This document shows, in pieces, positions 6,222 to 13,167 of a DNA stretch of 16,262 nt. Positions within the stretch are counted from its first letter, which is position 1; each line of letters opens with the position of its first letter. The translations under genes and the position numbers were made by a program. This DNA is from an uncultured Actinomycetes bacterium (GTDB lineage: Bacteria > Actinomycetota > Aquicultoria > CAJVYJ01): NCBI GenBank assembly GCA_913009475.1, contig CAJVYJ010000019.1, forward strand, positions 1 through 16,262, given 5' to 3'. The notes beneath the pieces are model-generated. The model was not told where the DNA came from, did not search any database, and was given only the letters and a program-made list of their open reading frames with translations.

Positions 6222-7202
6222 ATGTTAAATATTATTAAAGAACTTGAGAAAATTATAATTGACGGCGGTCTCATATCTATTCAAGAGGCTGAAAATTTAG
6301 TTGGAATCGACAACGAAGATATACCGGAGCTGGCTGCCGCGGCTGGTAGGATTCGCGCTCATTTTCACGGTAATCGCCCTGACCTATGTTCTATTATCAG
6401 CGCTCGTTCCGGACGGTGTGGTGAGGACTGTTGTTTTTGCGCCCAGTCAATCCATTACGATTGTGATATTGATACGCACCCCATGCTCAGTAGTGAGCGG
6501 ATTTTGGCCGGCGCTAAACAGGCTGAAGCCAATGGCGCGCACCGATACTGTGTAGTAACCAGCGGCGACAGGCTAAGCAGACAAGACTTTGCAACTGTTT
6601 TGCGAGCTGTAACCGCTATAAAAGAAGAGACAAGTCTTAAGCGCTGTGTTTCATTAGGCCGCTTAGACAGTAATGAGATAGAAGAGTTGGTAGCGGCCGG
6701 ATTAAATCGGTGTCATCATAATCTTGAAACTGCCAGAAGCTACTATCCGAAAATTTGTACTACTCATAAGTACGAGAACCGGCTGGAGACTATAGAAAAA
6801 CTTAAGTCAGCCGGTATAGAGCTCTGTGTCGGTGGTATATTTAATCTTGGAGAATCAGACCGGCAACGGCTGGAGTTTGCTTTTGAAATAGCGGCGACTG
6901 AGCCTGATTCTGTTCCCATTAATTTTTTAAATCCTCGTCCCGGTACACCTTTAGCGGGGCGTCCGCCTATGGAGACTTGGGAGGCGGTTAAATTCATCGC
7001 GCTATTTCGTTTTATAATGCCTAAAGCGATAATTCGCTTAGCCGCAGGGCGATGTGAAGCACTGGGCCGCGATCAGCGTCTAGGTATTGAGGCCGGCGTT
7101 AACGGCTTACTAATCGGTGATTATTTGACAACATCCGGAAACGATATAAATAAAGATTTTGAATTGCTGGATAATCTCGGTTTTGATTCATTGCGCTCAT
7201 GA
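6222..7202 (+). CDS. bioB: biotin synthase
   Basis: 326 residues. This radical-SAM enzyme inserts sulfur into dethiobiotin. The radical-SAM [4Fe-4S] cysteines are C66, C70 and C73 in SGRCGEDCCFC. The ligands of the sulfur-donating [2Fe-2S] cluster are all present at spacings like those of the E. coli enzyme: C110 (HRYC), C142 (KRCVS), C202 (ELCVGG) and R272 (IIRLAAGR). The conserved HHNLET (165-170), YENRLETIEKLK and NFLNPRPGTPL segments are also intact. The ATG at 6222 lies just after the BirA operator. It is the first gene of the biotin operon, and its TGA overlaps the bioF ATG in ATGA, so translation is probably coupled. Confidence 0.97.
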   Translation: MLNIIKELEKIIIDGGLISIQEAENLVGIDNEDIPELAAAAGRIRAHFHGNRPDLCSIISARSGRCGEDCCFCAQSIHYDCDIDTHPMLSSERILAGAKQAEANGAHRYCVVTSGDRLSRQDFATVLRAVTAIKEETSLKRCVSLGRLDSNEIEELVAAGLNRCHHNLETARSYYPKICTTHKYENRLETIEKLKSAGIELCVGGIFNLGESDRQRLEFAFEIAATEPDSVPINFLNPRPGTPLAGRPPMETWEAVKFIALFRFIMPKAIIRLAAGRCEALGRDQRLGIEAGVNGLLIGDYLTTSGNDINKDFELLDNLGFDSLRS

Positions 7203-8341
7203 TAGTTAATATTAAAGATTCGCATGGTTTAAAAGAGGCCGGCTTATGGCGGCAATTGCGCAGTTATCAACCGACAGGTCCGGTAGAAGGAATTTTGGCC
7301 GGCCAGCGAATTATTAATTTCGGCAGCAATAACTATCTTGGTTTAACTCATCATCCTAAGGTCGTAAAGGCAGCACGAGAAGCTTTGGTCAAGTATGGAG
7401 CCGGTAACGGTGCGTCACGATTAATATCCGGCAACAATCCTCTCTATTGTGAGCTTGAAAGAGAATTGGCTAACATAAAAGGGGCTGAGGCGGCGTTGGT
7501 CTTCGCGACCGGATATCAAGCTAATCTTGGGGTTATTACCGCTCTCGCTTCAAGAAACGATCTTATCCTGGCGGACCGCTTAAATCACGCCAGTTTAGTC
7601 GATGGAGCCTTATTATCTAAAGCTAAGGTAAAGCGTTATCCTCATTGTGATATGAAAGTAGTCGAAGATTGGCTAAAAGTTGATGGGCAATATCGACGAA
7701 AATTTATAGTAACGGATTCAGTTTTTTCCATGGACGGCGATTTGGCTCCGTTGCACGCGTTGACAGCAATGGCTAAAAAATATAACGCGGTTTTAATTAT
7801 TGACGATGCTCATGGTACTGGTGTATTAGGCAGGAAAGGCGCGGGAACGGCTGCTCATTTGCAAGTTAAAAACATTCCGGTTCAAATAGGCACTTTAAGT
7901 AAAGCGCTGGGCTCGCTGGGCGGTTTTGTTACGGGCAGCGCTGATTTAATTGATTGTCTGGTTAATAAGTCAAGAACCCTGATATACTCAACCGCTCTGC
8001 CGCCGTCTGTTTTAGCCGCGGCAACTGCAGCGGTCAATATATTACGTGAGGAGCCAAAGCGCCGACTGCGTCTTAGGGAAAATGTAAGTTATTTCAAGAG
8101 AGGGTTAAGTAAGATCGGTTTTAAGGTGAGCGAAGACCCTGTCCCGATAATTCCGATTATTGTCGGGCGGCCTGAAGATGCACTGGAGATAAGCGAGGCG
8201 TTGTTGTCTAAGGGTATATTCGTGCCGGCGATACGTCCGCCTGCTATTCCCAAGGATACTTCGAGGTTAAGAATAACTTTGTCAGCTTGCCATAAGCAGG
8301 AACAGATGGAGAAGTTGCTCAACCTGCTGAGAAAGATGTAG
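7199..8341 (+). CDS. bioF: 8-amino-7-oxononanoate synthase (KAPA synthase)
   Basis: 380 residues, the full length of the family. This PLP enzyme of the alpha-oxoamine synthase group condenses pimeloyl-ACP (or -CoA) with L-alanine. Landmarks are NFGSNNYLGLT (40-50), GNGASRLISGN (69-79), H130 in LNHASLVDG which stacks on PLP, IIDDAHGTG with D202 and H205, and the Schiff-base lysine K235 in GTLSKALGSLGG. The C-terminal RPPAIPKDTSRLRITLSACH is also typical. A relative, 2-amino-3-ketobutyrate CoA ligase (Kbl), is excluded by the operon context more than by single residues. It starts at the ATGA overlap with bioB and has no free ribosome site of its own. A perfect 16-bp palindrome follows in the 43-bp gap before the next gene. 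Confidence 0.94.
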   Translation: MIVNIKDSHGLKEAGLWRQLRSYQPTGPVEGILAGQRIINFGSNNYLGLTHHPKVVKAAREALVKYGAGNGASRLISGNNPLYCELERELANIKGAEAALVFATGYQANLGVITALASRNDLILADRLNHASLVDGALLSKAKVKRYPHCDMKVVEDWLKVDGQYRRKFIVTDSVFSMDGDLAPLHALTAMAKKYNAVLIIDDAHGTGVLGRKGAGTAAHLQVKNIPVQIGTLSKALGSLGGFVTGSADLIDCLVNKSRTLIYSTALPPSVLAAATAAVNILREEPKRRLRLRENVSYFKRGLSKIGFKVSEDPVPIIPIIVGRPEDALEISEALLSKGIFVPAIRPPAIPKDTSRLRITLSACHKQEQMEKLLNLLRKM

Positions 8342-8343
8342 CC

Positions 8344-8359
8344 GCAAAGCCGGCTTTGC
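8344..8359. repeat. 16-bp perfect palindrome between bioF and the bioD-bioA fusion
   Basis: GCAAAGCC directly meets GGCTTTGC. It lies just 2 bp after the bioF stop and 25 bp before the next ATG, inside the operon. No T-run follows, so it is not a terminator. It may be an RNA-processing or stabilising hairpin, or chance. Confidence 0.4.
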
Positions 8360-8384
8360 CTGCGAGAACTAGTGAGGTTTAAAT

Positions 8385-10475
8385 ATGGTAGGAAAAAAAT
8401 CATTATTTATCACCGGCACGGATACGGAGATCGGCAAGACCACCGCGGCGGCTCTGCTGGCTCTTCTATACAAGCAAGCTGGTGTAAGCGTTACTTATAT
8501 GAAGCCGGTACAGAGTGGTTCGGCGCGGGCAGGTACGAAACTCTATTCTCAAGACGCAGACTTTGTATCAGGGATTGCCGGTCTATCGATTGACAAGATC
8601 AACAATCCTTATAAATTCGCGGCGGTGTTGTCGCCGTACCTAGCCGCCTCTCAAGTGAAAAAGGTTATATCACTTGAGAAAATATTAGCTGACTTTTATA
8701 AGTTGCAATCGAATTATGAAGCTGTAATCGTTGAGGGCGCGGGTGGATTAATGACACCATTGACCAAAGACTATCTAATCAGTGATTTGGCGGCTAAGAT
8801 GGATTTACCGTTAATAGTAGTAGCTAAAGCCGGTTTAGGTACATTAAACCATACCAAGCTGACGGTTGAAGCAGCTAGAAGGCGAGGAATTAACGTAGCT
8901 GGAATAGTTGTAAATAAATTTCCCGCGCACCCGGACCAAGCGGCTGCGACTAATGTCAGTGAACTTGAACGACTAACTGATGTGCCGGTGATTTTAAAAA
9001 TACCTGAGTTTACTATTGATGATAATGGCTGGTCGACACTGCGGGAATTAAAAGCTTTCGCTGAGACAATAAAGGATAAGAAAGTCTTTGCGAAAATGAA
9101 AACAAGAGGGTATAACACTAAAGCTTTAGTTGAGGATGATGTTAAGTATATCTGGCACCCGTTTACACAGATGAAGGAATATGAACGTGAAGAACCGGCA
9201 CCGCCCATCATTGAAAAGGGAGATGGAGTATTCATTTATGATACTGATGGACAGCGTTACCTGGACGGCGTGGCTTCTCTCTGGGTAAATATTCACGGCC
9301 ATCGCCAACCACAGCTGGACGCGGCCTTGATTGAGCAAGCCGGTAGGTTGGCTCACTCGACTTTATTGGGTTTATCGAATATTCCCGCTATTGAGCTGGC
9401 CAAAAAGCTGGCCGAGATAACGCCGGGACGTCTAGAAAAAGTGTTCTATTCTGATAGCGGCTCGACCGCGGTGGAAATTGCTTTAAAAATCGCTTTTCAA
9501 TATTGGCAGCAAGAAGGTACCACTAAAAAGAAAAATAAATTCATCAGTTTTGTTAATGCCTATCATGGTGATACCTTGGGTGCGGTCAGCGTCGGCGGTA
9601 TCGATCTATTCCACGAAAAATATAAACCACTCCTATTTAATTCTTTTAAAGTAAATTCAGCTTATTGCTATCGCTGTCCGCTAAATCTTAAATATCCTGA
9701 TTGTGATTTAGCCTGTTTGGCTCAGTTAGAAGCTACCTTAAAAACCCATCATCAGGAAACAGCCGCTATTATTGTGGAGCCGAAAGTCCAAGGGGCCGCG
9801 GGTATGCTAATCTCTCCGCCCGGATATCTACGTCAAATTAGAGAACTGGCCGACAAGTATAAAGTTTTGTTGATTGCGGATGAGGTAGCTACGGGATTTG
9901 GTCGTACCGGGAAGTTATTTGCTTCTCAACTCGAAGACGTCGAGCCCGACATTATCTGTTTGGCAAAGGGCATAACGGGTGGTTATCTACCGTTGGCTGC
10001 TACATTAACCAGCGAAGACATATACCTGGCTTTTTATGATGACTACAATCGGTTAAAAACATTTTTTCATGGTCACACTTATACTGGAAATCCTTTAGCT
10101 TGCAGCGTAGCGCTGGCAAATTTAAAATTATTTAAATCAGACAATGTTATCGAAGGATTGCAGGGAAAGATAGCTTTATTAAAAGATAAATTAGCAGATA
10201 TAAATGATTTGCCGATTGTTGGCGATATTCGCCAATGTGGCTTTATGGTTGGAATCGAGTTGGTAAAAAATAAGAAGAATAAGGAACCTTACGCTCCTGA
10301 GTTGCGAATCGGGCACATGGTTACTCTGGCGGCCAGAAAATTGGGCGCTATTATAAGGCCACTGGGCGATGTAATAGTTCTGATGCCGCCGTTGACGATC
10401 TCGGAAAAGGAACTTGGCCGGTTGATAGATATAACCAGAGAGTCCATTAAGTCGGTGGCAGATGAACTATCTTAA
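8385..10475 (+). CDS. bioDA: fused dethiobiotin synthase and DAPA aminotransferase (BioD-BioA)
   Basis: 696 residues in one open frame with no stop or slippage signal. Residues 1-232 are BioD: P-loop GTDTEIGKTT (11-20), YMKPVQSG (38-45), VEGAGGLMTP (116-125) and VVNKFP (175-180); it closes the ureido ring with ATP and CO2. Residues 252-696 are BioA, a PLP class III aminotransferase: WHPFTQM (257-263), SDSGSTAVEIALK (356-368), AYHGDTLGA, IADEVATGFGRTG (497-509, D499 holding the pyridine nitrogen), PLP lysine K528 in CLAKGITGG, and HGHTYTGNPLAC (562-573). The cysteines CYRCPLNLKYPDC are typical of the Gram-positive-like BioA branch, whose amino donor may be SAM or lysine. About 20 residues link the halves. 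Plant BIO3-BIO1 and fungal enzymes have this same order of domains. The ATG follows GAGG by 7 bases, and the next gene overlaps by 14 bp. Confidence 0.95.
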   Translation: MVGKKSLFITGTDTEIGKTTAAALLALLYKQAGVSVTYMKPVQSGSARAGTKLYSQDADFVSGIAGLSIDKINNPYKFAAVLSPYLAASQVKKVISLEKILADFYKLQSNYEAVIVEGAGGLMTPLTKDYLISDLAAKMDLPLIVVAKAGLGTLNHTKLTVEAARRRGINVAGIVVNKFPAHPDQAAATNVSELERLTDVPVILKIPEFTIDDNGWSTLRELKAFAETIKDKKVFAKMKTRGYNTKALVEDDVKYIWHPFTQMKEYEREEPAPPIIEKGDGVFIYDTDGQRYLDGVASLWVNIHGHRQPQLDAALIEQAGRLAHSTLLGLSNIPAIELAKKLAEITPGRLEKVFYSDSGSTAVEIALKIAFQYWQQEGTTKKKNKFISFVNAYHGDTLGAVSVGGIDLFHEKYKPLLFNSFKVNSAYCYRCPLNLKYPDCDLACLAQLEATLKTHHQETAAIIVEPKVQGAAGMLISPPGYLRQIRELADKYKVLLIADEVATGFGRTGKLFASQLEDVEPDIICLAKGITGGYLPLAATLTSEDIYLAFYDDYNRLKTFFHGHTYTGNPLACSVALANLKLFKSDNVIEGLQGKIALLKDKLADINDLPIVGDIRQCGFMVGIELVKNKKNKEPYAPELRIGHMVTLAARKLGAIIRPLGDVIVLMPPLTISEKELGRLIDITRESIKSVADELS

Positions 10476-11118
10476 AATTATTACCGATAATAGTACCCCG
10501 TCAATCATTATTGAGCCCGAAAAGCCAAGAAGCACAGTTATCTTACTTCATGGCTATGGCGGTTCAAAAGAGGAGATGTTACCATTAGCCTATCGCCTGG
10601 CATTAGCGGGCTTCGCCGGACTGGCAATAGATTTGCCGGGACACGGACAGAATAAAGAACTGTTTAATTATGAAAATGCGATAAAACTTTTAGGTGAAGT
10701 CGTGGGTGGGCCATATGACCCCGCGGCAATTATCGGCCACAGCATCAGTGCCCGGTTAGGTTTAACGTTAGGCCTTCCCATAATAATGCTCTCGCCGCCG
10801 CTGACAATAGACTTTGACGGTTCACGCTCGGAGATGCTAAAAGTTTTAAGAGCGAGACGGGTCAGAGAAGAGAAGCCTTATTGGGGATTGCGGACTATCT
10901 TAGAAAAATTAGCAGGGAAGTATGATAGCGATACTACTTCGCTAACGATTTATGGCGGGAACGACCTTAAGACTGTTAAGGATTTCGCTCAAAAGAGGCG
11001 CGGCCAAGGTTATAAGGTGATGATGGTTAAAGGCGCCGGTCATCTGGATATAATCTCCGCTGAGGAGACGTTGAGGACGGTACCGGAGTGGATAATTAAG
11101 AATGTCAAAAAAATATAA
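10462..11118 (+). CDS. alpha/beta hydrolase, candidate pimeloyl-ACP methyl ester esterase
   Basis: 218 residues of the alpha/beta-hydrolase fold. The oxyanion strand reads VILLHGYGGSKEEM (26-39), IDLPGHGQN matches the family's DxxGxG turn, the nucleophile elbow GHSIS puts the serine at S94, the acid is probably D168 in YGGNDLKTV, and the base is H194 in GAGHLD. It overlaps the BioD-BioA gene by 14 bp and stands before a bioC-like gene, exactly where bioH, bioG, bioK or similar esterases sit in other biotin operons. Those enzymes remove the methyl group that BioC put on, once the chain has become pimeloyl-ACP. It is shorter than BioH (256 in E. coli) and its small cap region (about 112-150) is basic (LRARRVREEK), which might suit the acidic ACP. 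I do not match it to a named subfamily; the role rests on context. Confidence 0.72.
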   Translation: MNYLKIITDNSTPSIIIEPEKPRSTVILLHGYGGSKEEMLPLAYRLALAGFAGLAIDLPGHGQNKELFNYENAIKLLGEVVGGPYDPAAIIGHSISARLGLTLGLPIIMLSPPLTIDFDGSRSEMLKVLRARRVREEKPYWGLRTILEKLAGKYDSDTTSLTIYGGNDLKTVKDFAQKRRGQGYKVMMVKGAGHLDIISAEETLRTVPEWIIKNVKKI

Positions 11119-11171
11119 CAGTTGACAGCCTCCGAGCGGAAGTCTCTGCCTGTGAAGACGTAAAATAAGGA

Positions 11172-11993
11172 TTGAAAATTAAATCACATTTAACTAATAC
11201 GGAAAAGATTAATAACTACTTCGAGTCTGTCGCTGATTCCTATAATACTCCCATTAATCAAGAATTTTACAGTGATTTGGCAAGGCGTTTATGCCGGGTG
11301 ATTATTAAAAAGGATATAAAACCAAAAAAAATATTAGAAATCGGTTGTGGCTGTGGTTTTGCTACAGCGGAAATAGTAAAGTATTTCCCCGGCTCTGATA
11401 TTGTAGCGCTTGATCCGGTAGCGCCGCTATTGGCTGGAGCAAAAAAATTACTTGGCGACAAGGTTAAATTCATAAATCAATCATTGGCAACGTTTAATCA
11501 AGAGGGACAAGCGGATTTAGTTATCGCCAACATGTCATATCATTGGTTCTCTAAAGATGAGAGACTAACGCTTTCTAAGATAATGAAACCCGGCGGTTCG
11601 TTGGCTCTTATGATACCGATGCGAGTGGCCCATACCTCGGCCTGGCTCAGTCGGAGCTATTCAGGTAATTATTGGCTGGTTAAGGCGTTTAGGGAAGTTA
11701 TGTCTATAAACGGCATCAATAAAAAAGATAAATCCCGGCGCGGCTTGGAGCTGGGAGAGTTAGACAAGATCTCAATTGGCCCCTATCTTCTAGAGGAGTT
11801 TAAAGTCATTGAGTCATTGGAGGTATCTGATTTTTTAAAAGCGATTATGTCAAGAGGAATTCTTTTCGCTTTATTTGGTGATAATGTAAACACGGCCTTG
11901 ACGTGGTTAAGCAAAAATTTGCCGGTCGATGGTTATCTGCAATTAGCCTGGCCTCTAGCGATATACTTGATCACAAACCCGTCTTTTCTTTAA
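11172..11993 (+). CDS. bioC: BioC-like malonyl-ACP O-methyltransferase
   Basis: 273 residues, class I SAM methyltransferase. Motif I is LEIGCGCGFAT (55-65), the acidic residue at the end of strand 2 is D81 in ALDPVAP, and DLVIANMSYHWF (115-126) matches the BioC segment that usually reads DLIxSNxAxQWF. KPGGSLALMIP is the strand-5 motif. BioC methylates the free carboxyl of malonyl-ACP so that fatty acid synthesis accepts it as a primer for pimelate. Overall BioC similarity is moderate, and the name leans on its place as the last gene of a biotin operon. No ATG is possible near the front: an in-frame TAA is at 11166-11168. TTG 11172 would touch its own AAGGA, while ATT 11178 lies 6 bases away from it. 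The 3' end overlaps coaX tail-to-tail by 23 bp. Confidence 0.78.
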   Translation: MKIKSHLTNTEKINNYFESVADSYNTPINQEFYSDLARRLCRVIIKKDIKPKKILEIGCGCGFATAEIVKYFPGSDIVALDPVAPLLAGAKKLLGDKVKFINQSLATFNQEGQADLVIANMSYHWFSKDERLTLSKIMKPGGSLALMIPMRVAHTSAWLSRSYSGNYWLVKAFREVMSINGINKKDKSRRGLELGELDKISIGPYLLEEFKVIESLEVSDFLKAIMSRGILFALFGDNVNTALTWLSKNLPVDGYLQLAWPLAIYLITNPSFL

Positions 11994-12744
11994 AAATCAG
12001 TTGAAGCCCATAAAGCGTTAAGAAAGGTTCTACGTGAAATGTGTTGGCGCAATAGGGAATTATCAGCTCGGCTAAACCACCGGTCGCTATAGTCTTGCAT
12101 TCTGATTTAGTCTCATCTTTTATACGTTCGATCATGCCGTCGACCATAGCTGCGGCGCCAAAGATGATACCTGATTGTAGGCTCGATGAAGTGTCAGTGC
12201 CTACTGCTTTCTTGGGTGCGCTTAAAGGAATCCTGCTTAACTTGGCAGCCGCCAAGAAGAGGGCGTCTGCGGATATTTTAACTCCTGGAGCTATCGCTCC
12301 GCCTAAATAAGTTCCATTGTTAGAAATCAGATCAAAAGTAGTAGCGGTACCAAAGTCGACTATTATAATCGGCCCTCCAAACAGTTTAAGAGCGGCTACG
12401 GCGTTTACTATACGATCGGCGCCGATCTCACGCGGGTGATTGTAAGTGGTTTTTAACTGTTTAGTGATGGTGAAATCAACTATCAATGGATCAAGTTTTA
12501 GAAAACGGCGGCTCATTTCAACAATGGACGTAGTGCAGCTGGGAACGACCGATGATAAGGCTACGGCGGTAATGTCGGCAGCGTTCAATCCGTCACTTAA
12601 AAGTAGGTTGTTTAATAGGATACCTTTTTCATCCTGTGTCTCGTTAGCCCTGGTCGCTATGCGCCACTGGTAGAATAAATTTTCTGATTCATCAAACAAA
12701 CCGATAACAGTTTGTGTGTTTCCAACGTCTATTGCCAACAACAT
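11971..12744 (-). CDS. coaX: type III pantothenate kinase
   Basis: 257 residues, the usual CoaX length. It phosphorylates pantothenate in the first step of coenzyme A synthesis, usually needing a monovalent cation and escaping feedback by CoA. Family motifs are in order: DVGNTQTVIG (6-15, phosphate-binding), YNHPREIGADRIVNA (101-115, pantothenate and catalytic aspartate D110), DFGTATTFD (130-138), GGAIAPGVKISADAL (148-162) and ATGGLAELI toward the end. The ATG at 12744 follows GGAGG by 6 bases, a strong site. The gene runs against the biotin operon and overlaps bioC by 23 bp, so the two transcripts would collide or form antisense RNA. In many bacteria coaX neighbours birA, so finding it next to a BirA-controlled operon is fitting. 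Confidence 0.96.
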   Translation of the reverse strand: MLLAIDVGNTQTVIGLFDESENLFYQWRIATRANETQDEKGILLNNLLLSDGLNAADITAVALSSVVPSCTTSIVEMSRRFLKLDPLIVDFTITKQLKTTYNHPREIGADRIVNAVAALKLFGGPIIIVDFGTATTFDLISNNGTYLGGAIAPGVKISADALFLAAAKLSRIPLSAPKKAVGTDTSSSLQSGIIFGAAAMVDGMIERIKDETKSECKTIATGGLAELIIPYCANTFHVEPFLTLYGLQLIFKEKTGL

Positions 12745-12785
12745 CTTAAGCCTCCAAAATTATCTACAAGCAGCATGGCTATTTT

Positions 12786-12815
12786 ATCATAACCAAAAAG
12801 GGGCCAGATCTTCAA
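12786..12815 (-). promoter_or_regulatory. candidate coaX promoter, -35 inside the repeat
   Basis: On the minus strand TTGAAG (12815-12810), an 18-bp spacer and TATGAT (12791-12786) lie 42 bp before the coaX ATG. The -35 is part of the left arm of the long inverted repeat. Confidence 0.4.
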
Positions 12816-12898
12816 TCTTGACATTAGCGAGATAAGAAGTTGCTAATGTCAAGATTGAAGATCTGGCCCCTTTTGCGAAAATGCAAGACCTGACCCCC
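12796..12898. mobile_element. REP/MITE-like element with a 33-bp perfect hairpin
   Basis: Arms 12796-12828 and 12842-12874 are perfect inverted copies, starting AAAAGGGGCCAGATCTTCAA and ending in TTAGC, around a 13-base centre (12829-12841). Directly after, 12882-12898 reads TGCAAGACCTGACCCCC. Its inverse, GGGGTCAGGTCTTG, resembles the outer end of the hairpin, GGGGCCAGATCTTC. Such GGGGTCAGRTCTT ends recur, in my experience, around IS200-like/REP-associated tyrosine transposases. The arms hold no protein. A non-autonomous mobile palindrome is the best reading; a strong hairpin RNA or two-way terminator is the alternative. Confidence 0.55.
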
Positions 12899-12921
12899 AA
12901 AGATATTCCGACGCCAGCCAG

Positions 12922-12966
12922 GCGAAATATTTAATGACAACTAAGGCAAAGTCGTAAATATTTCGC
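12922..12966. repeat. inverted repeat with 12-bp arms
   Basis: GCGAAATATTTA (12922-12933) and TAAATATTTCGC (12955-12966) are perfect inverted copies around 21 bases, in which GAC (12936-12938) and GTC (12951-12953) could pair too. There is no T-run, so it is not a terminator. It could be an operator, since it lies upstream of the lipoprotein, or a second small dispersed repeat. Confidence 0.5.
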
Positions 12967-13167
12967 GTTCGAAGCGGTTTAATGACTAGTTTCATCTTTT
13001 TAATTTATTCCTTCTACTTAGATGTATTAATTAATAACTACCCCTGTGTATGTTTGAGAAACCTTGTGGATGAATTCTAGGTTTTTTTAAACTTTACTAT
13101 GATATTTTTTTTATAAATAAGGAATAATTAATGAATGTAATGGTTGAAGGGGAGAAGCTGTTAAAAA

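Larger units (their letters stand above)
12745..13167. other. gene-free region with two inverted repeats
   Basis: This is a 423-bp gap between divergent genes (coaX on - and the lipoprotein on +). It holds the 33-bp-arm repeat with REP-like ends (12796-12898), a second 12-bp-arm repeat (12922-12966), and then an AT-rich stretch (about 13005-13135). TATAAA-like boxes near 13098 and 13112 may serve the lipoprotein gene, but no -35 fits well. I find no coding frame of note and no tRNA. Confidence 0.6.

Noticed and set aside
8344..8359. Intra-operon terminator after bioF
   Set aside because: The palindrome has no T-run behind it and the next gene has a good ribosome site right after.
9085..9145. 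Assembly frameshift creating a false BioD-BioA fusion
   Set aside because: The junction codes smoothly (KMKTRGYNTKALVEDDVKYI), with no homopolymer run likely to cause it, and both halves keep full motifs; reads should still be checked.
12745..13020. CRISPR array, because of several repeats in a short space
   Set aside because: The repeats are inverted and unlike each other; there are no regular direct repeats with spacers.
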